Below, piece by piece: positions 9,863 through 21,142 of a stretch of DNA of 30,796 nt. The position numbers were made by a program, and so were the translations under genes. Each line of letters starts with the position of its first letter. Positions within the stretch are counted from its first letter, which is position 1. Location of the stretch: assembly GCA_041694255.1 (NCBI GenBank), contig JASMTN010000037.1, forward strand, positions 1-30,796. The letters run 5' to 3'. The notes under the pieces are model-generated. The model was not told where the DNA came from, made no database searches, and saw nothing but the letters and a program-made list of their open reading frames with translations. This DNA comes from S009-33 sp041694255. GTDB taxonomy: Bacteria; Patescibacteriota; Gracilibacteria; Absconditabacterales; Absconditicoccaceae.

Positions 9863-10273
9863 ATGACTACACTTATATTTACAATTATGTTACTATCTGG
9901 TATAATTTTTATATTATCTGTTCTTCTTATGACACCTAAATGAGGTTTATGATTTGGTGTTTGAGGTATGAGCACTTCAAATGAATATGGTAGTAAAAAA
10001 TCTGTTGAATCTACTCTTAAAAAGTCAGCAGTTTTTTCTATAATTGTTTTTGCTTTAACTGTTGTTATATACCCTTATATTGCAAAAGATCAGTTATCAT
10101 CAACAAATTCTCAACAGCAGATAGAATTGAATGACCAGCAAATAGAACAATTACAACAACAAGCACAGGATTCTGTAGATATTGAATCAGAAGATATAGA
10201 AATTAATTCTTCTAATACAGAAAGTAATGTTATTAATAATGAAGATAATACCAATTGAACAATTGAGGAATAA
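9863..10273 (+). CDS. secG: preprotein translocase subunit SecG with long acidic Gln/Asn tail
   Basis: 136 aa. SecG is the accessory subunit of the SecYEG channel. It has the two-helix layout: helix 1 (TLIFTIMLLSGIIFILSVLL), the conserved cytosolic PKGGLGFGVGG loop with FG-type glycines written as TGA or GGT, a Ser/Lys loop (YGSKKSVESTLKK), then helix 2 (SAVFSIIVFALTVVIYPYIA). Ordinary SecG ends soon after helix 2. Here about 60 residues of Gln-rich then Asp/Glu/Asn-rich low-complexity sequence follow, an unusual extension. atpG follows 26 bases downstream. Confidence 0.85.
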
Positions 10274-10299
10274 TTTAGTTTATTGAATAAATAATATAA

Positions 10300-11181
10300 A
10301 TGGCAAATTCAAAAGCTATTAAAAGTCAAATAAAGTCTATATGAAATATACAAAAAATAACTTCTGCACTTGAAATAGTTTCAACAGTTAAGTTACAAAA
10401 ATTAAAAGAACAAACTGATAATTTTAAAGAGTATATGAATCATTTTATGTTTATACTTGGTAATATTTGATATGGTTCAGATATGTTCTCTTTTACTAAA
10501 GATATAAAATCAGAAAAAGAGCTTATTGTTGTTGTATCAACTGAAAAATGACTTTGTTGAGCTTTAAATTCAAAGCTTTTTAGAAAAATTTACAATGAAA
10601 CAAAAGATAGAAAAGAAAATATAGATGTTTTTTGTATATGAAAAAAAGCTCTTGAATTTTTTACAAGATCTTGATATAATATAGTATGAAGTGAACAAAT
10701 AAAAGATAAATTTTGAGAAGATGATTTAAAAATAACTAAATCTATTGTCTTTGATGGTATAGAAAATTTAAAATATAAAAGTATAGATTTATATTATAAT
10801 TACTTTAAAAATAGTATGACTCAAGAGCCTTCTTTGGTTTGACTTTTTCCTTTAACTTCTGCTAGTGTTGATAGTTTTTTTGAAAATATAGGTGTTGAAA
10901 ATAAATATAAAAGTAATGATTCTAAAGACGTACATATAGAGCCATCAGCAGAAGATTTTTATGAGTTTGTATATAAAAAATTTGTTTTTGATATGATATA
11001 TGGTTCTTTACTTCAAAATAAAACTTGAGAACATGCTGCAAGAATGATTGCTATGAAAAATGCTAAAGATAATAGTGTTGATATACAAAAATCATTGAAA
11101 GTAACATATAATAAACAAAGACAATCTGCTGTAACTCAAGAAATATCTGAAATAGTTTGAGCTAAAGCTGCTATGGAATAG
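10300..11181 (+). CDS. atpG: F-type ATP synthase subunit gamma
   Basis: 293 aa, the normal length. This is the central rotor shaft of F1. The N-terminal coiled coil is typical (IKSQIKSIGNIQKITSALEIVSTVKLQK), as are STEKGLCGALNS and the C-terminal helix with the family signature EHAARMIAMKNAKDN ending in TQEISEIVGAKAAME. The first Gly of GLCG and several others are TGA. No other ATP synthase gene lies within the window; the neighbours are secG and a membrane protein. The usual atpIBEFHAGDC order is therefore broken here. Confident. Confidence 0.95.
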
Positions 11182-11262
11182 TCAATATAATTAAGTGCAG
11201 AAAGATGAAAATCTATATATTTTATTTTCCTCTTTAATTATTTATTTTTTTATCTTTTTATT

Positions 11263-11820
11263 ATGCATAAATTTCCAAGAATTATTAATAAAAAATGGAA
11301 AAGGTATTCAAAAATTGAAAAGGTTTTTATAGTTTATCTTTTTGTGCTTTTAATTTTAGAACTTTTGCTTCCATTTATACATATTGACCAAACTGATTAT
11401 AGTTTTGTGAACTCTTATTTTCCTCTTACTTGAATTATTAGTATGTTTACATTGGTTTTCATAATATTTTGGAATAGTTCTTATACAGTTAAATGAGTTG
11501 TTAAAGAAATATTTTGATTTGAATATAATGAAGCTATATTAAACTTTTGAGTACTTTTTTTACATGCAAGTTTAATTATATATTCAAAAGAATTTGTTAG
11601 CATTATACAACAATGACAAAGTTCTCAATTTTATACTCTTAATTATTGATTTTATATATTGTGAATAATGATAATTTTATGATTAATCTGGAATTTATTT
11701 GTTGCATTAAATTTATCAATGTTTGATAAAAAAAGAATAAATTATACAAAAGTAGTTTCTAGCCCTAGTATAAATCAAGAAGATGAGGAAAATAAAATGA
11801 AAAGCTTGTTTGATAAGTAA
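11263..11820 (+). CDS. integral membrane protein of unknown function
   Basis: 185 aa with about four membrane helices. They lie at residues ~19-40 (KVFIVYLFVLLILELLLPF), ~52-70 (GIISMFTLVFIIFW), ~92-110 (LNFGVLFLHASLIIYS) and ~128-150 (YGFYILGIMIILGLIWNLFV). The C-terminal tail is hydrophilic with many Lys, Ser and Glu. The 81-base gap from atpG holds nothing recognisable. The stop is 23 bases before the FtsW/RodA-type gene, suggesting one transcript. No family recognised. Confidence 0.75.
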
Positions 11821-11843
11821 TATTTATTCTTTATTCTTTTTTA

Positions 11844-12932
11844 ATGCCAATTTTAGTTATTTGAGCTCTTTTAATTCTGTTTTGAATTTTTGCTATATAT
11901 TCTGTTAGTATATTTCAATCATTTCAACTTACTTTAAATCTTTTTGATGATCCATCAAATTACTTTTATTTTTTAAGACAAATAAGACATCTTTTAGTTG
12001 CTATTCTTTTATCTGTGGTAGTTTATTTTGTGCCACTTGATTTGATTAAGAAAAATAAGTGAAATATATTTATTTTAACTTTACTTTTTTTATTTTTGGT
12101 CTTTACTCCACTTTGAATGGAGCTTAATGGAGCAAGGTGATGGTTAAATATACCTTGATTTTGATCTATACAACCTTGAGAATTTGTTAAATTAGCTTTT
12201 GTAATATTTTTTGTATGATGGTTGTTAAAAAAATGAAAAACACTTAAAACTTTTGAATGATTTTTATCTATGATAATAGTTGTTTGAGTTAGTTTATTTA
12301 CTTTTTTACTTATTCCTGATCTTTGAACTTTACTTGTTCTTTGACCAGTAGCTTTAATACTTTATGCTTATGCTTGAGGTAATATAAAATATATATTAGC
12401 AAGTATTTGACTTTGATTTGTCTTTCTTTTTACTATATGAATGCAGTTTTCATACATAGAAAAAAGAATGAATTACTTTATGAATCCTGAGATAGATAAG
12501 TCAATGCAATGAATCTGATATCAAACAAGACAATCTCTTATTAGTATTTGAGGTTGATGATTTTTTGGTCAGTGATATGGTAAATGACTTCAAAAATTTT
12601 GATTTATTCCAGAAGCACAGAGTGACTTTATTTTTGCTGCATTTTCTGAAGAAATTTGATTTTTGTGAAATACCATATTATTAACATTGTATTTTTTACT
12701 TGCATATTTTGTTATTAAACAACTTCCTTATATAAAAGATACATATTATCAATATTTAACTATAGGATTATTATCTTTAATATTATGGCAAGCTTTTATT
12801 AATATATGAGTAAATGTTAAACTTATTCCATTGACATGATTAACATTACCATTTATCTCATATTGATGAACTGCTTTGGTGATTAATATAATTGAATTGA
12901 CATTGTTATATAAATTGTTATATAAGAGATAG
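11844..12932 (+). CDS. FtsW/RodA/SpoVE family peptidoglycan glycosyltransferase
   Basis: 362 aa polytopic membrane protein of the SEDS family, which polymerises lipid II glycan strands with a partner class B PBP. Signature segments are NGARGWLNIPGFGSIQPGEF, the PDLGT segment (catalytic Asp region), the EAQSDFIFAAFSEEIGF loop and the C-terminal LPFISYGGTAL. FtsW (division) and RodA (elongation) cannot be separated by eye. The SYGG motif and QSDFIFA fit either, and no PBP or mre gene lies beside it. Many glycines are TGA. Confident for the family. Confidence 0.92.
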
Positions 12933-13003
12933 TTTTAATAAAATATATATTTTTTATTTTTTAAGTAAAAGTTTTATATTTATTATTTCATTAATTAATT
13001 ATT

Positions 13004-15355
13004 ATGTTTTGAATACTTTGAGCAAATAAAAGATATCTTAAATATATAAAGCCTTTCAATCCTAAAAAAGAAATGAAACTTGCAGATAGTAAGTTTAAAA
13101 CTAAAAAGCTTTTACAGGATCTTGATATACCTCATCCTATACTTTTAGATGTAATTAAAAATAGAAAACAATTAAAAGAATATAGTTTTGATAAATTTAT
13201 ATGAAGAGATTTTGTTGTAAAGCCAAATAAGTGAAGTAAATGAAAATGAATTATGATTTGTCATATGATAGATGAGGAAAATATAAAGGCTTCTTGAAAT
13301 ATATATAACATATATGAATTTAAAAAACAAGTTGCAGATATACTTGATTGAAAGTATTCTTTAACACTATGAAATGATAAAGTTCTTATAGAGGAAAAAA
13401 TAATACCTTGAGATGATTATGATATATTTTGTGAATTTTGACTTGCAGATATAAGAATAATCACAAGAAAACTTGTTCCAGTTATGGCAATGCTTAGATA
13501 TCCTACAAAAGAAAGTTGATGAACTGCTAATATTGCAAAATGATGAATTTGATTTGGTATAGATATATGATCATGAAAAATAATTTCAATGTATTATGAT
13601 TGAAAAATCTATAAAAAAGAATTTCATGAAAAATATAAAAATTTTCAAAATAAAATAATTCCATATTGGGATGATATTCTCTTGTTTTCTGCACAAATAC
13701 AATATTTTACAAACATATGATATCTTTGATTGGACTGGACTATATCAAAAAAATGACCAAATCTTATAGAAATTAATGCTAGGGCTGGTATGGAAATACA
13801 ACTTGTTAATGGTGAATGACTTGAAAAGAGACTTAGAAAAATAAATGACATGAAAATAGCTTCACCAAGTAAATGAGTTGAAATATGAAAAACTCTTTTT
13901 AGTAGAAAACATCATATAAACCCTACAGTACAAAAAGATGTTATGTATCTTGAACAGCCTTGATTTTTAAAGTTTGAAGACATAAAAAAAAGTGTCATTG
14001 TTAAGGCTGATTTAGAAAATTCTTCAAATTTTGCACCCAAAAGTGTTATTTCTGATTTTTCTAAATCATATACTATTAAAATTCAAGATACAATAATAGA
14101 TAATATCAAATTTAAGGAAAATAATAATTTACAAAATACTATTACAATATGAACTTTAGAGTTAGAAAACTTTGTTATTGTTCCTAAAAAAAGAGATATA
14201 AAAGATTTTTATATATGGAATAAAGATCAAATTATTGATTGAGAAGAACATGTTCTTGAAGAGCTTGATAATGATTTGGATAAGATGTCAAAAAAATTAA
14301 ATGTATCCAAAGTTGTAAAGCCTAAAAATTATATGGAAGAGCTAGATAGTTTTATTACTTGGAATGGTAACTATAACCCTAAATTTGAATATAAATATCC
14401 TTCAGACAAAAAACTTGAAGAGATAGAGTATACTCTTTTAAACTTAAAAAATAAGTATTTTGATATTAAAACTGAATATAAAAGCTGATTATTATGACTT
14501 TTTGAATCAAAATATAAAGAACTTATATATAAATTTGAGCTTATAAAAGCCTATAAAAAACAAAATTTTAAAAATATTTGAGAATATAATAAATTATTAT
14601 ATTGAAAAATAGATAAAGATTTTTTGGAAATTAGTAAAACAAAAATAAATCCTTTCGCAGAAAAGAATTTGTGAAGAAAATTATCCATAAATGAGATTTA
14701 TCAAAAAGTAAGAAAATATCTAGAAAAAATTTGATTAAATAATGTTCAAATAATATTACAAAGTAATGTTTCTTCTAGAATTTTAGTTAAAAGATGAGAT
14801 CCAATTGTAATTAGTATATCAAAATGAGCTGTTATATATGAAAAAGAAATAGATATGATACTTGCTCATGAGATAGATGTTCATGTGTTAAGATATATAA
14901 ACTGAAAATCAAGTTGATGGAAAGTACTTCAATCTTGAACATGATTTTATCTTAAAGACGAAGAAGGTTTTGCAATATGGAATAGTTTAAGATATCTTCC
15001 AGAAAATTATGAAAAAAATGCTATGTATGAAAAATATTTTCTTATATCTCAGTCTGAAAAAGCTGATTTTGTACATCTTGCAAATATAATAAAGTGACTA
15101 CATCCAACAGAATGATTGTTAAGTATTTTTAAAAGAACAATGAGGTTTAAAAGGTGAATACAAAATACTGCATTTAAATGAGAATGAACATCTTATTATA
15201 AAGATAAAATTTACTTAGATTGATATGAGAAAATTAAAAAATATATACAAGAATGATGAAACTATAACACTCTTATACATTGAAAATATAAAATAGATGA
15301 TTTAAAATATATAAATAAGGAACTTATTAAGGAAGATCAACAATGATTATTTTAA
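13004..15355 (+). CDS. fusion: glutamate-ligase-like ATP-grasp + DUF1704/MATCAP-like metallopeptidase
   Basis: 783 aa. The N-terminal ~310 residues are an ATP-grasp of the alpha-L-glutamate-ligase-like (RimK-related) group: VVKPNKGSKGKG (71-82, glycine-rich ATP loop), LIEEKIIPG, then LGLDWTISKKG and IEINARAG (from ~255, metal-binding Glu/Asn). A middle region of about 150-200 residues is unassigned. The C-terminal ~330 residues match DUF1704, the QEGLA-motif family related to the tubulin tyrosine carboxypeptidase MATCAP: H622-E623 and H627 in HEIDVH followed by VLRYINGKSS, with E654 in EEGFA as the third zinc ligand. In other bacteria these two functions are usually separate neighbouring genes. 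Likely role: adding and/or trimming amino acids on a peptide or protein tail. The substrate is unknown. The 3' end overlaps the convergent gene by 9 bases. Confidence 0.85.
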
Positions 15356-15937
15356 TTTGACTTGATTTCAGTTTATATCATAAGTTGTTTTTTCAAATAT
15401 TTGTCAAAATCTTTTTGATACATTATATGCTCATTTTAAACATAGATTATGATATCAACAATATGGTCTTACTTTTTTACATATATAATTTTTTTTTGCT
15501 GATAGTATGAATGTGTTGTATATTTTTTCTTCTTTTTTAAATGTATGAGGGTCTATTTTATAACTATGTGCTTGATATAGAAAATACTGATATTCTCTTT
15601 TTGCATAATATTTAAAATCTTCTTTATTAATTTTTACTATAAGTCAATTTAAAAAATCATTTTTATTATTTGTTATTGATACATTTAATATTCAACTATT
15701 TTTATTATTTATATTATATTTTTTATTTGTATTTTTATATACTAAATTTTGTACTCTATTAAATTCTGACTTTGGATATTTTATATTATATATTCTTTTA
15801 AATCAATATATAATTCATGGAAAATACTCTAATTTTTTACTTATTAAAGTTTTTTTATTTATCAAACTTCATATTCAAAAAATGTGTATACTTTTAAAAT
15901 TACTATTTATTATATCATTCCAAGTATATTTTTTCAT
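15347..15937 (-). CDS. gamma-glutamylcyclotransferase-like (AIG2/ChaC fold) protein
   Basis: 196 aa. The N-terminus has the GGCT pattern: IFGIGSLINKKTL (the YGSL-type binding loop with Tyr replaced), PGIIYGFKRIYNI, then a variable stretch and LNVSITNNKNDFLNGLIVKI. KREYQYFLYQ holds the Glu expected to act as general base. The C-terminal third has three Cys (YICKKVRPYCGYHNLCLKGAYN) and resembles a C-terminal helical extension seen in some bacterial relatives. The reaction is probably lactam-forming cleavage of a gamma-glutamyl group, but the substrate cannot be inferred. It starts 17 bases after the TagO-like gene, in one operon. Moderate confidence. Confidence 0.65.
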
Positions 15938-15954
15938 TAACTTTTTTATTAAAA

Positions 15955-17019
15955 TTAAATATTCTTAGATCTTTCCCCCATGCCATGTGGAAGCTTTTTT
16001 ACCCAATAAATATATATATGAATTCAAAAAAATATTGCAAATACCATAAAAAATATAATAATTTTATTTATAGTATTTATTCATTGTAATATCATAATTA
16101 CCATTAAAAATAATGACCAAATCCAAACAAATATTCTAACTTCTTCCCTTTTCCATCAATGTTTCATAAGTCTATGATGAAAATGAGTATAATCTCATTG
16201 CATAGGATTTTTTTTATTTATTAAACGATTTATAATAACCCAAAAAGCATCAAAAATAACTAAACTTAAAACAACTGTTAATATACCAACTTTTCATCAA
16301 GCAAATAGTGATAAGTAAGCAAGTACATAACCTAAAAACATAATTCAAACATCTCTTATAAGTCAAAAAGGTTTATATTCTATTATTGTAAATACAAAGC
16401 TTACTCAAGTTAGTATTAAACTTAGATTTAATAAAAACATAAGATGTTGTGTTTCTTCTATTCATATATTATATCAAGGAAATATTACAAATTTTATAAG
16501 CAAAGCAATAGTAAAAAATCAAATACTAGCTAAACCCGTTCACATTCAATTTATACCATCAAACCAGTTAAATGCATTTATGATAAGTATAAACCAAACC
16601 AAAGATAAAAAAACTCATATAGCATAAGGTATCTCAATAATTCATCAGAAAAAACTAATATTTTCTATAATAGCTCAACCTCATATAATACCTATTAAAC
16701 TTACTATAATTTGTATTAGAAACCTCCATTTAGAGTTTATTCATTTAATATCATCAATAATTGCTATAATACCTAAAAAGATAGCTCATATAAATAAAGC
16801 CCATATTTCTTTAAATTCCCAGTATCAAGGTACAAATATAATAATAGACAATATAACAGATATTATAAGAAAAACTCACATTAATCTAGGAACAGGTGTT
16901 GTTCTCTTTAGATCTTTATATTTCCAAGGTGTATCTAATATTCAATATTTTTTAAATATAAATAATCATAATATAGATATAAAAGTCGATATTATTATTG
17001 TTCATAAAAGTATAAACAT
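15955..17019 (-). CDS. polyprenyl-phosphate sugar-1-phosphate transferase (TagO/WecA/MraY superfamily)
   Basis: 354 aa with about ten membrane helices. It transfers a UDP-linked amino-sugar phosphate to undecaprenyl phosphate, the first step of a cell-surface glycan. Motifs of the WecA/TagO branch are present: KRTTPVPRLMG, DDIKG (DD at 89-90), NAFNWFDGINGM (148-159) and HFHHRLM (from 279), the His-rich loop typical of GlcNAc-1-P transferases rather than MraY. DDIKG, WFDGINGM and others use TGA for Gly. It lies in a minus-strand run between a large membrane protein and a GGCT-like gene. Confident for the superfamily. Confidence 0.92.
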
Positions 17020-17097
17020 TATTATGTGAAAAACTAAAAATTAAAGTAATTATTTTATTATTTTTAAGTAATTTATATTTTATAGAAATATTTTTTA

Positions 17098-19056
17098 TTA
17101 ATTTCAAAACTGTTCTAAACTTAAGTTATATACTCATTTATTAGTAAGTATATATGCAGTTTTCTTTTGAGTAGTAGTGTTATGATCCACTATTACATCT
17201 TGTATATTTTCTCAATCAAACATAAACCTTGTTTTATACTTATATATAAGCTTGTAAGAGTTTGTATAAGTACTGTTTGTTTTATAAGGACTTGTTAGGT
17301 ATGTAACTAAAGATTGTGTAGCAAAATCAAATAAATGTATATAATTTGAATTTAAATTTGATATTACTTTTACTTTTCAAGAAAAATCATTTTCATCATC
17401 TATAATAGCTTTATCCCATCAAGATATTTGTCTTAATTTAACATTATTTGTAAAATTATCATTTCTGTAAGCTTGTAAAACTCATTGACTACTTGATATA
17501 ATGAAAGTTCAATCTATATTCATATTTGATCAACTTGTAATCATAGATGTTAGTGAGCTTTGTGTATCATCTGTAAATACATAGTTTGTAGGAGAAGCAA
17601 AATTATTTGTTCCATTTAGTACATATCTGCTTATATATGTACCATTACTATTAAGTTCCTCATCATTTGTTAGTAAGTACATTTTATTTGAACCATATAT
17701 ATCTATAGAACTTATATTATTTGGCCATTCTCATTTAGAATTTGTAAGACTACTTATTCATGTTTTTGAAATATTATATATATCATTATTGTTCATAACA
17801 CAATATACTCAATTTCAAGCTAAATTATTTGAACAAGTTTTGATAGTTGTTGGTAATCATATTTCTTGTATTGTTCACTTATACTGATCATTTATTGTTC
17901 AAAGTAAAGCTCATTTATTTCAAATAATATTTATTCTAGAAGATGATTTTATTATTGATTTAACTCAAGAAAGTTGTTCTATTTCCTCTTTTGAAATGTT
18001 GTATATATTTTGTAATAAACCATCTCACTTTGAAACTAAATTTATATTAAATCATCTATAATATTCTTGTTCTATTTTTTTTCTAAGCTCTTTTACTTCC
18101 AATGTTTGAATATTATTTTCATCATACATATCAAGTTCAGCTAATATTTCTTTATATTGTTGTTTTGCATCTTGTGTATCGGTACTTTCTAATTTTCAAA
18201 AAGCATCTATTTTTCTTTTTAACTCATCTATATTAGCTTCTATTTGTTTTCCTCATACTTCAATAATTTGTTTTTCATTTTTACCAAGATAAGAAAAAAT
18301 TGAAAATATAACAAAAAATATTATAGAAATAGCAATTATTGTTCATACTGTATATCTATTATTTTTTAATATGTTTTTGTATTTATTAATATCTAACTTT
18401 GGTTTGTCTTCAACTTTTATTTTTTCAATATTTATATTTAATTCTTCGATTTTTCATATTTCTTTTTTTTCAACTCTTGTTGTAAGTATATCTTCTAAGG
18501 TCTTTAATACATCATGTGTATTTATAGTTTCCTTTATTTCATCGTCTGCTAGATAATTATATATATTTGAACATATTGATATTATTTTATCTTTATTTTC
18601 TAAGTCTCATTCTATTATTTCTCAGAAAATATCTATTTTATCATCTTCTTCTACTTCATTTACAATAACAGATTCAAGTTTTTCATCTCTAAATATCACT
18701 AAAGAACTTTCTCATATAAGTCAAGCAACATATGTTTCTTGCCAAATTATTTGAAATGTTCATCTTATTTCTATTTTTTCTTCATTATTTATTTTCTCTT
18801 GAAAAACTTTTAATTGAGTGTTAAATTGTTTTATTTCTGACTCCAATGCTTTTTTAAAGTCTAAAAAAACTGTATTATTTTCAAATAATTCCAATACTTT
18901 ACTATAAAAATCATTAAATAAATTTTTTTGATATTCTTTAAATTTTTCACTATGTAAACATATATTAAAGTATATTTTTTTATCTTCTTTTATGCTTTGA
19001 TATTCTATTTTATTTTCATCTTGCATAAAATCTATTTTGTTGTAACTTGCATTCAT
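17098..19056 (-). CDS. large single-pass membrane protein, possible degenerate PP2C-like cytosolic part
   Basis: 652 aa. The cytosolic N-terminal ~200 residues have stretches that faintly recall PP2C phosphatases: VAGLIGESSLVIFRDEKL, and then GDLENKDKIISICSNIYNYL followed by ADDEI. The metal-binding Asp residues are not evident, so it would be catalytically dead if related. One transmembrane helix spans about 236-258. An extracytoplasmic coiled coil (~260-330) follows, then ~320 residues rich in Asn, Ser and Thr with strand-like repeats (IYGSNKMYLLTNDE, SSQGVLQAYRN, YIHLFDFATQSLVTYLT) that suggest a beta-propeller. The YILTNKGVYNL ending fits such a blade. It is the first gene of the minus-strand run to 15347. 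A surface sensor or scaffold is possible; I do not recognise a named family. Confidence 0.75.
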
Positions 19057-19080
19057 TATTGTAAAGATTATATAAATAAA

Positions 19081-19096
19081 ACTTTTATATAAAAGT
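19081..19096. other. 16-bp perfect palindrome in divergent intergenic region
   Basis: ACTTTTATATAAAAGT is its own reverse complement. It lies 25 bases upstream of the large membrane-protein start (19056) in the 157-base divergent spacer. It could be an operator or part of a promoter. In such AT-rich DNA a chance palindrome is also possible. Nothing else recognisable lies in this spacer. Confidence 0.3.
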
Positions 19097-19213
19097 AACT
19101 ATTTAAACTTGATATTCAATATATTTTTATAGTAATTTTATTGTTTTATAAAAAAACTTAAACTGTCTTGATTTATTAAATAAAAATAATATATATTTCA
19201 ACTTAATAATATT

Positions 19214-19708
19214 GTGTTTTATATAATTACTAAAATTATGAAAATGGAAAAAAAAGTTTTAAAAATTGATGATTATAAAAATAATATAATAATTAAAAAT
19301 TATCTTCATGAATATATAGAAAGTATTGTTGCTTTATTTGATATGCAACTTTCACCTCAAGAAATATATATTTATGATACATTATTTTCTTATCTTAATT
19401 CTCTTATATTTTATTCAAAAAAAGATTCTTTAAAGGAATTTATATCCATAATAATTAAATATAGAAAGTTATATTATTCAGAAGAAACAAGCAATAATGT
19501 AAGAAAAATATTTAAATGACAGCTTGAAAATATTATATGTAAAAATGGTAAATTACTTTATGAACAAATATCTAAAAATTCATGGAAAAATATAGATATT
19601 GCCAATAATATTTGAGTATATAATTACTCTAAAACAGATAAGAATATAAGAAAAAATATAAGAAAAAATAAAATAACTAAAAATTGAAAAATAATATATT
19701 TAAATTAG
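19214..19708 (+). CDS. hypothetical protein
   Basis: 164 aa from the ATG at 19214; the in-frame ATGs at 19238 and 19244 are equally plausible starts. It is rich in Ile, Lys, Tyr and Asn and has no signal peptide. The first ~100 residues look alpha-helical (YLHEYIESIVALFDMQLSP, then EFISIIIKYRKLYY), and the end is basic (NIRKNIRKNKITKNGK). No family recognised. The stop is 26 bases before the photolyase start, so the two may be co-transcribed. Confidence 0.6.
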
Positions 19709-19734
19709 TTTTTAACTTTTATTTATATATTTGA

Positions 19735-21048
19735 ATGTATAAAAAATCTATATTTTGGTTTAGACAAGATTTGAGAGTGTATGATAATAAAGGGTTGATA
19801 CAAGCTATTGAAAATTCTAATGAGATATTACCTATTTTTATAATAGATAAGAATCTAGTTGATAAGTTTTGATGAATAGAAGATAAAAAATTTTGATTTA
19901 TAAATGAAGCTTTAGAAAATCTTGATACACAAATAAAAGAAAGATGATGATATTGATTAAAAATTTTTTATGATACACCTGAAAATATAATACCTTTTCT
20001 TGTTAAAAAGTATGATATACAAGCTATATTTACAAATAAGTCTTATGGAAGCTATTGAACAAAAAGAGATAAAAATATTGAAAATATAACTTGAATAGAT
20101 TTTTTTTCTATAAAAGATTATCTTCTAGTAGAACCACAAGAAGTAGAACAAAGAAAAGTTTTTACACCTTTTTATAAACTTTGGCAAAAAGTAAATTTTA
20201 ACTATAAGGAAGAGAATATAGATAAGATAAAAACTTTTAGGATAGAAGAACAATCTAATAATCCTATAAAATTAAAAAAACATCCTTACTTTACTATGGA
20301 ATTTTGAAAACAAAGATTACATTCTTATATAAAATCTTCTTATGATGAAACAAGAAATGATTTAGATATAGATGGTACTTCTAAGCTTTCACCTTATATT
20401 AGATTTTGAATTTTTTCTATAAGACAATTATATAATATTTGAAAAGAAAAATCAGAATCTTTTGTGTCAGAACTTGCTTGGAGAGAGTTTTGGCATCATA
20501 TATATTATTATTTTCCTCATACAAAAAAGTTGGAATTTCAAGAAAAAAGAAGAAGTATAGCTTGGTCTAAAAATGAAAAGCTTTTTAGAGCTTGGTGTGA
20601 ATGAAAAACTTGATATCCAATAGTAGATGCGTGTATGAGACAACTTTTAGAAACAAATCGAATGCATGGTAGATGAAGAATGATAGTTTCATCTTTTTTA
20701 ACTAAAGACCTTCGTATAGATCGAAGAAAGTGAGAGGAATTTTTTAAAAAACACTTACTTGATTATGATGAAGCAGTAAATCTTTGAAATTGGCAATGGT
20801 GAGCAAGTGTATGAGCTGATCCAAAACCTTTAAGAATTTTTAATCCTATGATTCAATCTGAAAAATTTGATAAAAAAGCAATATTTATTAAAAAATATAT
20901 ACCTTCTTTAGAAAAAAAAGAACTTAAAAATATACATAAACTAGAAAATCTAGATTATATAGAACCTATTGTTAATCACCATGAAGAACAAAAAATAACA
21001 AAAGAAATCTATAAAAAAGCAAGAGAGAAGTTTTTAGAAGAAAACTAA
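19735..21048 (+). CDS. phrB: deoxyribodipyrimidine photolyase
   Basis: 437 aa, family-typical. It repairs UV-induced cyclobutane pyrimidine dimers with blue light and FADH-. The N-terminal antenna domain begins IFWFRQDLRVYDN. The FAD-binding C-terminal half has KLSPYIRFGIFSIRQLY, SELAWREFWHHIYYYFP, TGYPIVDACMRQL, MHGRGRMIVSSFLTKDL and NLGNWQWGASVGADPKPLRIFNP, all canonical for class I CPD photolyases. Several motif glycines are TGA. A photolyase fits a host or habitat exposed to light. Confidence 0.95.
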
Positions 21049-21142
21049 ACATTAAATTAAGTTTATCTTATTTGTATAAAAACTTGAAAAATATAAATAA
21101 TCAATTATATTTATTATATTATTTATTTTATATATATATTAT

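Noticed and set aside
11182..11262. Tiny frame after atpG starting ATGAAAATC
   Set aside because: Only ten codons before TAA and no features; probably noise in the spacer.
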